Positions 1-9,566 are shown, counted from the stretch's first letter. The stretch is DNA of 64,000 nucleotides from Streptococcus uberis (GCF_900475595.1 NZ_LS483397.1:1707001-1771000); one strand, 5' to 3'. The notes: generated by a model not told the origin, from the sequence alone. Made by a program: numbers and translations.

Positions 1-669
1 TTGATTTCCATTTTCATCAAAATTGGATTTATCCAACCATCTTTCCAATCGTTCTTTATTTTCAGGCCATTCTTTATCCAAAATTGAATACCAATTTGTA
101 TCTCTGCTTCGACCTTTATATATTATAGCTTGTCTAAACGTTCCTTCAAATTTAAATCCTAATCGCTCTGCAGAACGTCGAGAAGGAGCATTCAAACTAT
201 CACATTTCCACTCATAACGACGATATCGAAGATCTTCAAAGACGTACTTCATTACCAAATATTGTGCTTCAGTTGCCATTATTGTTCGTTTTAATTCTGA
301 AGAATAAAATACTCCACCCATCTCAATAACTCTATTTTTTGAGTCAATACGCATTAATGAAAATGTCCCTACAGCTGTGTTAGTGTCACTATCAATAATA
401 GTCAAATAATAAGGATCTTCTGACTGTAACATTTTTTGAAAAAAAATATTAAATTCATTTTTATCGTTAAATTTACTAAAAGACATGTACGTAAAATTTT
501 CTTCGGGTGAATTTTCCCCATAGATTTTATACAAGTCTTCAAAATGACTCTGATTTATTTTTTCAATTCTAACGGAATCACCTACTAGAACACCAATTTT
601 TGGTAAATAAACTTTTGTATCATTTTCAACAAGTTCTCCTAACGGTTGATTAAAACTATTATATCTCAT
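1..669 (-). CDS. GNAT N-acetyltransferase (RimJ/RimL-like), 3' end cut by the window edge
   Basis: The minus-strand frame opens with ATG at 669 and stays open to base 1, giving 223 visible residues. By comparison with the homologous fragment at 6493-6828 only about four codons (ending KPL) are missing. The second half carries the RimJ/RimL-type acetyl-CoA region, including an SERLGFKFEGTFRQ-like stretch typical of ribosomal-protein or small-molecule acetyltransferases. A GGGGATAG ribosome-binding site precedes the ATG. The substrate cannot be deduced. A diverged copy of its last 111 codons lies inside the element at 6493-6828. Confidence 0.8.
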   Translation of the reverse strand, partial: MRYNSFNQPLGELVENDTKVYLPKIGVLVGDSVRIEKINQSHFEDLYKIYGENSPEENFTYMSFSKFNDKNEFNIFFQKMLQSEDPYYLTIIDSDTNTAVGTFSLMRIDSKNRVIEMGGVFYSSELKRTIMATEAQYLVMKYVFEDLRYRRYEWKCDSLNAPSRRSAERLGFKFEGTFRQAIIYKGRSRDTNWYSILDKEWPENKERLERWLDKSNFDENGNQ

Positions 670-1098
670 TTCTATCCCCTATTCTTTAACTATTACTGCC
701 TTAAAGTAGTTTGAGAAAAAATACTTTTTCAATCTACTTTTTATAATGCAGTTTCAAAATGCTTATTTTCTTTAGCTATTTTCTACATTAAATTCTCTTT
801 AATCAGCTCATCTAAAGCACAACACCGTCAGGGTTGACACTAAATACCTTATTAGTAAAAAGATTCACACCATAATCCTGTAACTAATAAAATTCCTATA
901 TAATACTGACAACTAACCTATCACTTGTATAATCATCTTCAAGCCAACACAAATAGATACTTGTCACTAAATAAAGCTAACTAAACTTTTATCTCATGCA
1001 ACGTCATTATTTAATTATTAAGTGAAATAAAATACTACAACCCACCATATCCAAAATACTTTTTATATTTAAAATAACTCTCTCATCTATTTCGAATT
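670..1098. other. 429-bp AT-rich gap, no gene recognised
   Basis: This gap lies between the GNAT gene and the flavin reductase pseudogene. It must hold the GNAT promoter, but I see no convincing -35/-10 pair, no hairpin with a T-run and no coding continuation on either strand. Confidence 0.5.
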
Positions 1099-1709
1099 CT
1101 AATTTCCCTCGTCTAAGTGCTCGTCAAACCTGAAGTTTACACCTAGTTTACCACTTGTGGTAACATATTCTCTAAACTTATAAATAAGTGGTTCCCACTT
1201 GCTCACATTTAAATAGTTATCGTTGTATAAAATATTTTCGTCAACCATTATATTCAATACCTTACATTCAACTATTCCAAAGCCATCTCTAATCATAATT
1301 TCTGTCACTTTTGCTTCAATTTGGATTGGACACTCTTGAATTCTTTTTGTTTGTACTGTATGTCCGCTAAGTTTGGTAAAATTACCATAAGAAAATTTAT
1401 CTTCACAGTATTGATAATTTGATAACTTTTTATATTCAGGGATATCTTTGCTTCCAGTTAGCCTACTAATAGATTCAACTTGTTTCCATATTTACTACTA
1501 GGAATATTTAGTGTTAGATCTGAGTTTATTTTAAGATTTTTAAACCCTTTATTCTCAACCCCTAAACCCAGAACAAAGTATTTATCAAGTGTCCAAGAAG
1601 AACTAATTGGTGTAATATTATCTGCCCCACTTTCTGGATCCACAGTTGTTAATAGTATTACAGAAGCACCATAATAAAAAGAATCTTTTTCTATTTTTTT
1701 AAACATCAA
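1099..1709 (-). pseudogene. Flavin reductase-like FMN-binding protein, frameshifted
   Basis: Two minus-strand frames together make one protein of about 203 residues of the flavin reductase-like (DIM6/NTAB) family. Residues 1-76 (start 1709, with NITPISSSW) are in one frame. After a shift near 1487-1492 the family continues in another frame with KQVESISRLTGSKDIPEYKK, then ECPIQIEAKV and a stop at 1099. A one-base loss in the AAATATGG stretch explains the break, since the expected tryptophan codon is read out of frame. The first frame ends soon after, at about 1458. Such proteins use FMN and NAD(P)H as reductases or oxidoreductases. Sequencing error is an alternative, but nearby genes are also broken. 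Confidence 0.75.
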
Positions 1710-1806
1710 TATATCCTCATTTCATTTTTGAATTTAAAATCAATAATTAAAACAATATAAATTCATAGATATTCTGATCCACACCTTGGTCTGAACAGTA
1801 AAAGAT

Positions 1807-2778
1807 CTATCGTATAACCTCACATTCCATAAATGGCAATCTTCTTGTTTTATCAACAGAGGAAATAGTTTCTCCAACCTGTACTGCTCCCATTTTTTTA
1901 TAAAAGCCAACTGCATTAGGCTCACTATCAAATGTAAACTTATTTATTTGTCTGTCCTTCAGTTCATCAATTAAATCATTCCACAAAAGTATTCCAAATT
2001 TCTTATCAATAAAGGAAGGTGAGACAAACAAAGCATCTAACATCATCATTTTAAAATCAAATGCATAAAAGCCGGCAACTAGCTGATTAGAATAAATAAC
2101 TTTGACTAAATTATTTTCAATATAAGTCGCTGTTACAGTTAAATCTTCTCGACACTTTTCCATAAACTCATCAGAATATCCCCAATATTTTTTACTTTCA
2201 AAAGCGATTTTTGACAACAAATCTGCTTGACTCGAATTTGCTTCTTTAATAATTGGATTCATATTTTTTTGTTTTTCAAAATACTTCATTGCTCTTTTTT
2301 CAAGTTTTTGAACATAATCTTTTTTAGCTTTACTATAATCACAAGTATCTTCAAATTGATTTGATAATTTCTCTTTGAACTTACTATAGTTTCTTACTTC
2401 ATTTCCTTTTATTCTTAAATAATCTCTAAGCATTAAATGCCTTTCGATTTCTTTAACATTACTTACTTGATAAATATGAATATGATGACTTCTATTGTCA
2501 CCACCTTTTCGTAGCAGTCGTCTCCCGATAATTCCCCACTCCCCAGCATAGTCATAAGCGGCATCCTCAAGTATTTTTTGATAATGATCAATCACTTGAA
2601 TATCTTTAACAATTACCATTATATCTATAACTGGCTTAGCTTTCATTCCTTCAATCGCCGTACTTCCAAAATGTTATAACCTTAAAATTTCTGTTCCTAA
2701 TATACTTTTTAAAAGAGTACATTCTTCCTGATATTGCTTTTTCCATTCAGGATTAAACTCTGATAATCTGACTTTCAT
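1807..2778 (-). pseudogene. GrpB (UPF0157)-GNAT fusion with in-frame stop at codon 35
   Basis: From ATG 2778 the frame reads as a GrpB-family start (MKVRLSEFNPEWKKQY), meets TAA at 2674-2676, and continues without shift through HFGSTAIEGMKAKPVID, the conserved nucleotidyltransferase-like motif of the family. The stop stands where family members have Q or E before the H, so a CAA-to-TAA change is likely. About residues 1-165 are GrpB. The C-terminal 140 are a GNAT acetyltransferase with FDSEPNAVGFYKKMGA. Re-initiation at ATG 2646 would give 279 residues lacking the GrpB N-terminus but keeping the acetyltransferase, so partial function is possible. Confidence 0.75.
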
Positions 2779-2823
2779 ATACCCTCCATTTGATAGGTGC
2801 AGCAATAATACACTATCTAAATT

Positions 2824-3507
2824 TTACAATTGTTCAAAGAAAGACAAAATGATTGGACTAATCAGACCATGTTCAATTTCCATTGCTGGTTGAAAAAGTG
2901 TGATCAAATAAAAATGTTTATTTGGTAGCTCTAAAGCTCTTATTTCATCCCCAAATGTGGCAGAGGTCACCCAATCTCCTTGATTGATTAATTGTGAACT
3001 GTATCTATTATTTAATGAATAATTACAATTGTACCAACCTAAGTAACTATCCTTCATAATAATTGATTGAAGAAGGGTTCCTTTGGCTATTCGGAGTTCT
3101 TGTGAAATATTTCCTGATAAAGAACAAGTCAACTTATTTACTACCTTATGAAGAGCTCCATTGTATAATTCTTCTGATGTTGCATCTGGTAATCCAACCG
3201 AATTTCTAAAATATTCAATGATTGAATATTGAAAGCCACTACAATTTGCAATGAAAGGAATATCGACTTTTAGTCTCATATAATTGATCAACTGTAAAAC
3301 ATTTTCATCGTTTTGATATGGTCCTCCTGGAGTCAGCCAAACACCATCAAAATGCTGTATTACCTCTAAATCTATCTTTTGTGTTGATACCCACTCAAAA
3401 GATACTATTTTTCTCCCATTATTATACACGTGGAAACACTTCTCTATTGCTAAATGATTAGTACTATCTTTCCGATCACCTACTAAAAGTATCTTTTTTT
3501 CTTTCAA
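2824..3507 (-). CDS. Class I glutamine amidotransferase-like protein (CTP synthase C-terminal-related)
   Basis: A 227-residue protein of the glutamine-amidotransferase fold. It shows LTPGGPYQNDENV (oxyanion region), FIANCSGFQ (nucleophile elbow, Cys in NCSGF) and a C-terminal FQPAMEIE stretch in the place of the HPE motif of CTP synthase. Replacement of the usual His by Gln there makes ordinary glutaminase activity doubtful. The TTG at 3507 is preferred over the longer TTG at 3525 because GAGGGGGC lies at ribosome-binding distance only for the inner one. It has no paired synthase domain and its role is unknown. It sits in a run of minus-strand accessory genes. Confidence 0.7.
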   Translation of the reverse strand: MKEKKILLVGDRKDSTNHLAIEKCFHVYNNGRKIVSFEWVSTQKIDLEVIQHFDGVWLTPGGPYQNDENVLQLINYMRLKVDIPFIANCSGFQYSIIEYFRNSVGLPDATSEELYNGALHKVVNKLTCSLSGNISQELRIAKGTLLQSIIMKDSYLGWYNCNYSLNNRYSSQLINQGDWVTSATFGDEIRALELPNKHFYLITLFQPAMEIEHGLISPIILSFFEQL

Positions 3508-3682
3508 ATGACTTTGCCCCCTCAATTAAAATCCAAACTAAGTACATCAATATGCTAGCTTTAAAAAAATAATTTAATCATATTATATAATTTTTACATC
3601 AAATCGATAATTAAAAAGTCTCATATCGAGAACTTTAGTTAGTGTCATATATCTTGACCAAATAGAAATAACTAAGTCTTAC

Positions 3683-3727
3683 AAAAAAACTAACCAGCAA
3701 ATAACAATTTGTCTGATTAGTTTTTTT
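3683..3727 (-). terminator. Terminator of the MFS gene
   Basis: An imperfect inverted repeat, AAAAAACTAA-x-CAG paired with CTG-x-TTAGTTTTTT, flanks a loop of about 17 bases, with T-runs on both strands, five bases past the MFS stop codon. It can work in either direction. Confidence 0.7.
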
Positions 3728-3731
3728 ATTA

Positions 3732-4892
3732 TTATTTAACAAATTTTAATATCCCAATACTTACAAATAAAAGGAAAATTCCTAGATACATAAATGTGAT
3801 TGAAAAACTTAAAGAATCAATAATGATACCTATTAAAGGAAAAATAAAAATCATTATAAAGCTTCCAATCATAGCGTTAACACTTAACATCGTTGCCCTG
3901 ATATGAGTTTCAAACTCTTGCTGGATGTCATTATTGTATATAGGTATAAACATAGCCACAAGTCCATCACTAACTATGAAGATGACAACATACATAGCAG
4001 GATGAGCATACATAGCTAAAATAAATAAGAACGCTGAAATGGGGATTATCATCTTAAAGACTTGTCTTGCTGACAATCTTTCACCTATCTTACTGGCAAT
4101 CCAAACACCAAATATATTGATACAACAAGAGATTAACATCGTTAAACTAATTTGCCAAGATTGTAGTTGAGTCATTTCATTTTGATAATAGAAATAAAAC
4201 ATTGAAGTAAAAGTAACTAGTGTTTGGCTGATTACCATCCACTTTATTAATCTCGGATTGGTTTTAAATGTCATTAATACCGATTTATAGATATCTCTAA
4301 AAGTTGTACTAACTTCATTTTGTTTTTTAACTTTCGGCTCTTTCATAAACGAAATAACCAATATTGCTAATAGAGATAAACCTATCTGAATCATGTAGGT
4401 AATATCCAAAAGTCCGTGAACAAAGAAACCTGCTAAAACCATTCCTAAAGCTCTAGTTGCTTCGGAAATACCTGAAATAAAACTAGTATACTTTAAATAC
4501 TTTTCCTCAAGTCCAGCTTCTTTCGAAGACTCGAACAGCATTGCACTACTTGTTCCCGAATCAAAATTATATGACCAGGCACCAATAATCATTCCTAAAG
4601 CATATATCCAAAAATTGCCATTCCCCATTAGCATTAGAAAAGCTGAGCAGATGGTTGAAAAACGGCTAAGATACAAATTAGTCTTATAGGTAAAACGATC
4701 TGCCAACATTCCTGAAGGAACCTCGGAAATTAGACTCGTTCCATGAAATAAACTTTCAAGGAGACCAATTTGAAAGAGACTCATCCCATTTTGACTTAAA
4801 AATAAAAGCCAAAAAGAGGTAATACCAAAAAAACTAAATAATTCACATGCTCCAAGCAGAGTAATATTACTTTTATACGATTGTTTAAACAT
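3732..4892 (-). CDS. MFS transporter
   Basis: A 386-residue integral membrane protein with about twelve hydrophobic segments. Between the second and third is the MFS loop signature GMLADRFTYK, and a central cytoplasmic loop (KEPKVKKQNE) separates the halves. It resembles small drug or metabolite efflux MFS proteins, but the substrate cannot be read from sequence. Bases 4235-4616 (residues about 93-219) are duplicated with some differences at 6821-7202. It is monocistronic, with a terminator directly downstream. Confidence 0.8.
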   Translation of the reverse strand: MFKQSYKSNITLLGACELFSFFGITSFWLLFLSQNGMSLFQIGLLESLFHGTSLISEVPSGMLADRFTYKTNLYLSRFSTICSAFLMLMGNGNFWIYALGMIIGAWSYNFDSGTSSAMLFESSKEAGLEEKYLKYTSFISGISEATRALGMVLAGFFVHGLLDITYMIQIGLSLLAILVISFMKEPKVKKQNEVSTTFRDIYKSVLMTFKTNPRLIKWMVISQTLVTFTSMFYFYYQNEMTQLQSWQISLTMLISCCINIFGVWIASKIGERLSARQVFKMIIPISAFLFILAMYAHPAMYVVIFIVSDGLVAMFIPIYNNDIQQEFETHIRATMLSVNAMIGSFIMIFIFPLIGIIIDSLSFSITFMYLGIFLLFVSIGILKFVK

Positions 4893-5182
4893 ATATTCAC
4901 ATTCCTTTTTTTAAAATTCTAGTTATGAGTCATATCTGACTAAACAATCATTGTGCCTACATCTTTCCTCCAATTGAACAGTTAAACTATTCAAATCTCC
5001 TTCTATCAAAATTTTTGTAAATATATGTTTTTATCGTTAATAAACCTATTATAGCATAATCTTCTTTTGAAATAATTAAAGTTCTTACTACCATCTCAGA
5101 AACATCCTTTCTGATTGGTTTAGTCTTTTGAACAAACATAGACTATCCATCTACTAACTTAATTCAATATTATCTTAACCTT
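4893..5182. other. Upstream region of the MFS gene, no gene recognised
   Basis: About 290 bases of AT-rich DNA between the MFS start and a strong plus-strand promoter. I find no coding frame or clear hairpin. Confidence 0.4.
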
Positions 5183-5238
5183 ATGACACCCAACCTTTCC
5201 TATGCTATAATATTACAGTAATCACTTTTACTAAGGAG
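5183..5238 (+). promoter_or_regulatory. Strong promoter and RBS, probably the original ybaB promoter
   Basis: ATGACA (5183-5188), 17 bp, TATAAT (5206-5211), then AAGGAG at 5233-5238. The only frame it now drives is a 27-codon stub starting at 5253 whose first bases match the start of ybaB at 14596. The simplest reading is that this promoter drove ybaB before the element inserted. Confidence 0.6.
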
Positions 5239-5251
5239 AATGAAATCTTAG

Positions 5252-5262
5252 GATGAATATGC
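5252..5262 (+). repeat. Candidate left attachment site (attL core)
   Basis: The 11-mer GATGAATATGC is identical to 14595-14605 at the ybaB start, and both are preceded by ATCTTAG. The distance between the copies is 9343 bp, and the integrase gene ends 80 bp before the right copy, as expected for an integrated element. The core is short, so the boundary may be off by some bases. Confidence 0.5.
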
Positions 5263-5336
5263 CAGACTTGTTCCACAATTTTTTAAGTCTCGAAATTGTC
5301 AGAAAGGTTAATTTTAAGCCTTTTAAAATTTACTAA
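5253..5336 (+). other. 27-codon stub frame after the displaced promoter
   Basis: ATG at 5253 opens a frame starting M-N-M-P and closing with TAA at 5334-5336. YbaB starts M-M-N-M-Q at 14593. The stub looks like the first codons of ybaB running into element DNA. Translation is possible, but I see no reason to assign it a function. Confidence 0.4.
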
Positions 5337-5405
5337 GACCAACTAAAATCGCTTAAATTTATTATAATAAGACAAAAAATAGAAAAAGACAGTATCAAAA
5401 TGTAC

Positions 5406-5440
5406 AAAAATCGCTTTCAGATTTGAAAGACGATTTTTTA
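5406..5440 (+). terminator. Terminator closing the displaced-promoter transcript
   Basis: AAATCG-x-TTTC and GAAA-xx-CGATTT form a stem followed by a T-run on the plus strand. With the promoter at 5183-5211 it would define a transcript of about 220 nt with no large coding frame. From 5441 to 5719 I see nothing else. Confidence 0.6.
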
Positions 5441-5719
5441 TTATTAAGTTTTTTCTTTTTTAGACTTTACTAAGACTTAGTATATTATTTTATACTCCTT
5501 CGTTATTTTTTAACTATCAATAATTAATTACAAGATGAGATTCATCTAATAAATAAGCATTATCAAATTTTTATAAAGTGAGTTCTATTTTTTCATTACT
5601 CAAGACAAGTCTTCTTTCATGTAATCTTACTTTTTTCTGTTCAAAAAATTCAAATATTGTAATACTTCTCTATATAAGAATACTAAAATGAATTTATATA
5701 TGCTTAATTTCATTTAAAG

Positions 5720-6373
5720 CTATTTACTTTTTTTAACCACATTTTCAATATCATTAATAAAAAACGAAAGTAAACTTCCCTTTCCAACCGATTTAACACC
5801 TAAGTCTTTTCTCATCTCATTCATTACCTCTTCCATCAAAATAAGAAGTTCTGGATCATCCTCAGATTTAACTTCAAGTGAACTTTTCCTAAAAGCATTC
5901 CACTTTTTCACTACTTTAGGAGAGCCCCAAAGTGACAACTTACTGTTAAAACTACTTATATCCTTGATCATTTCTTCTTGGGAGTATGAAAATCCATTGC
6001 TCCCATTTTGAGTCATTTTATAAACAAGTTCAATAAACTCAGAATATGGAACTTCCCTTTTAGCAGACAGATACTCTCTACGTTTATTTCTATTATCATA
6101 ATATCTTGAAAAAATTGAAATTAATATTGATATAGAGCCTGTGATTAAAGCAACCAAAACTACAGCATCTAAACTTGAAGTCATATTTTGTAAATATTTG
6201 ATTGTATGGTTAATAAATATAGGTATATATTTAATCAAATATTTCCCCACATAATATATATCAGTTAACAAAAAAAACAAAAGCAAATAATTCAATAATT
6301 TATTATCTTTCTGTGTGTTACCAATCACATATGCAATAATAAAAGTAAAAATCAAACTAATCAAAAAATACAT
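5720..6373 (-). CDS. Membrane protein of unknown function, element cargo
   Basis: 217 residues. There are hydrophobic segments at about 2-18, 28-46 and 70-90, then a basic stretch (NRNKRREYLSAKRE) and a soluble C-terminal region of about 120 residues with KVVKKWNAFRKSS and a conserved-looking EVMNEMRKDLGVK end. Similar two- or three-helix proteins with a helical cytoplasmic tail are scattered in mobile elements and genomic islands, function unknown. GGGGA precedes the ATG. It is the first gene inside the proposed left boundary and may be cargo, possibly defensive by location only. Confidence 0.6.
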   Translation of the reverse strand: MYFLISLIFTFIIAYVIGNTQKDNKLLNYLLLFFLLTDIYYVGKYLIKYIPIFINHTIKYLQNMTSSLDAVVLVALITGSISILISIFSRYYDNRNKRREYLSAKREVPYSEFIELVYKMTQNGSNGFSYSQEEMIKDISSFNSKLSLWGSPKVVKKWNAFRKSSLEVKSEDDPELLILMEEVMNEMRKDLGVKSVGKGSLLSFFINDIENVVKKSK

Positions 6374-6492
6374 AATTCCCCTATCTAATTTTCCCGAAAA
6401 TTTATCATATTACATACATCCAAAATTCACTTAAACTATATTCTCTTATGGAGTCACTATTAAATATTTTGTAAAGTACTTTTCAAAATTCA

Positions 6493-6828
6493 TTACAAGG
6501 GTTTAATTTGATTTCCATTTTCATCAAAATTGGATTTATCCAACCATCTTTCCAATCGTTCTTTATTTTCAGTCCACTCTTTATCCAAAATTGAATACCA
6601 ATTTGTATCTCTGTTTCGACCTTTATATATTACAGCTTGTCTAAACGTTCCTTCATATGTAAACCCTAATCGCTCTGCAGAACGTCGAGAAGGTGCATTC
6701 AAACTATCACATTTCCACTCATAACGACGATATCGAAGATTTTCGAAGACGTACTTCATTACCAAATATTGTGCTTCAGTTGCCATTACTGTTCGTTTTA
6801 ATTCTGAAGAATAAAATACTCCATCCAC
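6493..6828 (-). pseudogene. C-terminal remnant of the GNAT gene (copy of 1-316)
   Basis: The frame encodes the last 111 residues of the acetyltransferase found at 1-669, from [10 protein letters not shown] to the stop, with scattered substitutions and no N-terminal half. At 6821-6823 the similarity switches from the GNAT gene to the MFS gene. The acetyl-CoA-binding region is incomplete, so activity is not expected. Confidence 0.85.
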
Positions 6829-7211
6829 TTTATTAATCTTGGATTGGTTTTAAATGTCATTAAGACCGATTTATAGATATCTCTAAAAGTTGAACTAACT
6901 TCATTTTGTTTTTTAACTTTTGGCTCTTTCATAAACGAAATAACCAATATTGCTAAAAGTGATAAGGCTATCTGAATCATGTAGGTAATGTCCAAAAGTC
7001 CATGAACAAAGAAACCTGCTATAACCATTCCTAGAGCTCTAGTTGCTTCGGAAATACCTGAAATAAAGCTAGTATACTTTAAATACTTTTCCTCAAGTCC
7101 GGCTTCTTTTGAAGACTCAAACAGCATTGCACTACTTGTTCCTGAATCAAAATTATATGACCAGGCACCAATAATCATTCCTAGGGCATATATCCAAAAA
7201 TTCCAAATCAT
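6798..7211 (-). pseudogene. Internal remnant of the MFS gene (copy of 4235-4616)
   Basis: The frame reproduces MFS residues of about 93-219 (FWIYALGMIIGAW to NPRLIKWM) and then runs into GNAT sequence at the 3' junction, ending after MEYFILQN. It has neither the N-terminal nor the C-terminal half of the transporter. Its ATG is formed by non-MFS sequence six bases after the stop of the HEPN-like gene upstream. It is joined end to end with the GNAT remnant at a CCA triplet shared by both parents. Confidence 0.85.
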
Positions 7212-7217
7212 AGTGTA

Positions 7218-7838
7218 CTAATCTTCAAGAAAAAATTTTTTTAATATTATTTCTCTTTCAGGAATTTCAACTTCTTTCCAATTAGCTTCAAATAAAAAAT
7301 TATATAACTCAACACAACCAATATATATTGACTTTATATCAATTGACTCAAGGTAATAATATACAATACCGATATTTAATCTTTCTGCTGAAAAAACCAT
7401 CTCTTTATCTAAATGTGCTAAAAGTTTATCTCGAATTAATTTTATCTCATCGATATTTTTTTGCTCTTTATCAACAGCATCTTGTATAGTTTTCAAAATT
7501 GATAAAAGAAACTTATCCTTAGAATTATGTCTCTGCTTAGAAAGTATTTTAAAAATACCATTTTTTTCTCTAATATCAAAAATTTTAGTTATTCCGAATA
7601 CTACTCTATAATACAGCGATTCATAAATTACATTTCTTGAAATATCATAACTAATAGTCGCTTTCATTGCTCTATCATGCCACTCATCTTTTACAATTTT
7701 TATTATTTCTAGTGTTACAAAAGTTGACTCAAGCTCCCTTAACATAGTGTTAAGATGAATCATTGCTTTCGAGTTTTCATCTGGTAATTCATCTGCAAAA
7801 TTCATTTTTACAAAATCTTTTAAATCATAATTTTTCAT
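7218..7838 (-). CDS. HEPN/AbiU2-like protein, candidate abortive-infection gene
   Basis: 206 residues, mostly helical, with no signal peptide or membrane segment. IRDKLLAHLDKE at about residues 135-146 contains R-x5-H, the arrangement of HEPN-domain RNases and of AbiU2-like proteins. An upstream ESLYYRVVFGITKIFD helix resembles the same group. HEPN proteins commonly cut RNA in phage-defence or toxin systems. A nucleotidyltransferase partner is not visible next door, so a solo role is likely. The AbiU2 assignment is from pattern memory only. GGACAGG upstream serves as RBS. Confidence 0.5.
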   Translation of the reverse strand: MKNYDLKDFVKMNFADELPDENSKAMIHLNTMLRELESTFVTLEIIKIVKDEWHDRAMKATISYDISRNVIYESLYYRVVFGITKIFDIREKNGIFKILSKQRHNSKDKFLLSILKTIQDAVDKEQKNIDEIKLIRDKLLAHLDKEMVFSAERLNIGIVYYYLESIDIKSIYIGCVELYNFLFEANWKEVEIPEREIILKKFFLED

Positions 7839-8159
7839 GTTGTAACCTGTCCAAAATATTTTAATTTATACTCAAAATAAAATTCAAAGTGAAATAAAAA
7901 ATGGTATGAAATTAATACTAGAACGCAGTTAGACATAAAAATAAATTTTAAGATTTAAACAGTTTCTCTATATTTTTTTGAGATCATAGCATTTGCAATT
8001 CTTTATCTTAATGAAAGCTAAATATCTCTCATCACTTAGACTACCTGTTTGCACTACAATTTTCATCTACCAAAATTTACTCACTAATTAATATTATACA
8101 TCTATCTACAATAGTATTCCCATGTAACTAAATAAACCACATTTGATTTATTTCATCTA
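7839..8159. other. 321-bp AT-rich gap
   Basis: This gap lies between the unknown 449-residue gene and the HEPN-like gene. A TATAAA at moderate distance from the latter is the only promoter-like element. I see no coding frame and no clear terminator hairpin. Confidence 0.4.
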
Positions 8160-9509
8160 TTATTTCCCAAATTTCTCCTGACTTATTAATTCATTTATTT
8201 CTTTTTCTTTAATTGCTAAGTCACTTTCAGGATGTTTTTTTATAAAATAATTTATTCTTGAATTTCCACTTATTTTCCATTGTAAATTTTGATAAATCAT
8301 AGGTCTCAAAGTTTCCCTATCACCTGTTTTTAAATAATGTAAAATTTCATTACCATATTGATATTTTTTTACGTAACCTAAGTAATTACCTTGCCAATGA
8401 GAATCTTCCTCTCTAAAACTTTGAAAACTAATTAATGAATAAAGTAATTTTTCCAATAAATCTAATATGTATGTTGCATATATCGCATCAATATCTTCAT
8501 AATCTAAATATTGATCAGTATACTTACCTAGTACTTTATCCATATTATCTTTGTTTAGAGTATTTAATAATTTATGATCCCATATTTCATTACTATATTT
8601 TTCTTTAATTTCCTCTGATTTCAAATCACCTTGATACAAATGCATCTCCTGTTGAATTGAAATAATTGACTCTAAGCTTTGATAAGTACTATTTTCCTGA
8701 ATATATTTTTCCTTGTATCCATAATAACTACTATTATTAATAAATCCATCTATTTTTTTCTTTAAAATCTCATTATAAAATTCATTTAGATAAACATCAA
8801 TAAGCGCTATTTTATTGATGTTTTTTGATCCAGTTTTTACACACTCCTCATAATATTCCCAAAATGAACCACTAACATTAAGAGCTTTTTCTGTAGCTCG
8901 AAAAATACCTGTCATAAACATTTCAAAATGCTCCTCAAAAAGTATGTTATATACTTTATGAATATCAACTACCTTTAATCTTAACTTTTCAAATTCAATA
9001 TTAAGTGGCATATAGCCTAAAACTATCCTCCATAGATTTTCTTCATAAGATTCAAAAAGAATATCTAAAATAATAACAGATGATAAAAAAGATTGTAATT
9101 CCCATTGTTCAGAGCTATCTCCAAAACAAATCTCATCATATGTTTCAAACATTATATTACGTTGTATATATTTTTTTTCTTCAATAGAATTCAACCCTAT
9201 CTTGGTTCCATGTTCATCCATTTTACAATTATTTAATACATCTTCTATTGAGTTAGGCGTATAAAGATATGGGTTCTTCGAGGTTATTTTCCCTCTTCTT
9301 ATGAGGCTAATTAATGGAGCATTATTTGAAGAGATTTCTTTATTCGTAAGCTTTTTATATTTCTTATTAATTTTTTTCTCTTGTCCAGTATACCAGTAAT
9401 ACTCCCTAGAAGCTCTTACTTTTCGTTCATCATTTAAAATTTCAATTTTTGAATCTAGTCTAATCGAAGCACAATCAATAAAATACTGCTTCGTTCTTTC
9501 AAATAACAT
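8160..9509 (-). CDS. Unrecognised 449-residue element protein
   Basis: I do not recognise the family. The protein is soluble and rich in Lys, Glu, Ile and Asn, with a basic N-terminus (ERKVRASREYYWYTG, KKINKKYKKL) and many aromatic-rich helices, and no Walker, HUH, nuclease or HTH motif that I can see. The start is placed at 9509, not at a longer TTG or GTG upstream, because AAAGGAA lies seven bases before this ATG and a TGG-TATAAT extended -10 (9567-9572) falls inside the longer reading. It neighbours a HEPN-like gene in the cargo half of the element, so a defence role is possible but unproven. Confidence 0.6.
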   Translation of the reverse strand: MLFERTKQYFIDCASIRLDSKIEILNDERKVRASREYYWYTGQEKKINKKYKKLTNKEISSNNAPLISLIRRGKITSKNPYLYTPNSIEDVLNNCKMDEHGTKIGLNSIEEKKYIQRNIMFETYDEICFGDSSEQWELQSFLSSVIILDILFESYEENLWRIVLGYMPLNIEFEKLRLKVVDIHKVYNILFEEHFEMFMTGIFRATEKALNVSGSFWEYYEECVKTGSKNINKIALIDVYLNEFYNEILKKKIDGFINNSSYYGYKEKYIQENSTYQSLESIISIQQEMHLYQGDLKSEEIKEKYSNEIWDHKLLNTLNKDNMDKVLGKYTDQYLDYEDIDAIYATYILDLLEKLLYSLISFQSFREEDSHWQGNYLGYVKKYQYGNEILHYLKTGDRETLRPMIYQNLQWKISGNSRINYFIKKHPESDLAIKEKEINELISQEKFGK

Positions 9510-9566
9510 AATATTCCTTTTATAAATGTGGTGTTTTTTTATTCTATTTTTAAAATAATTACCTAA

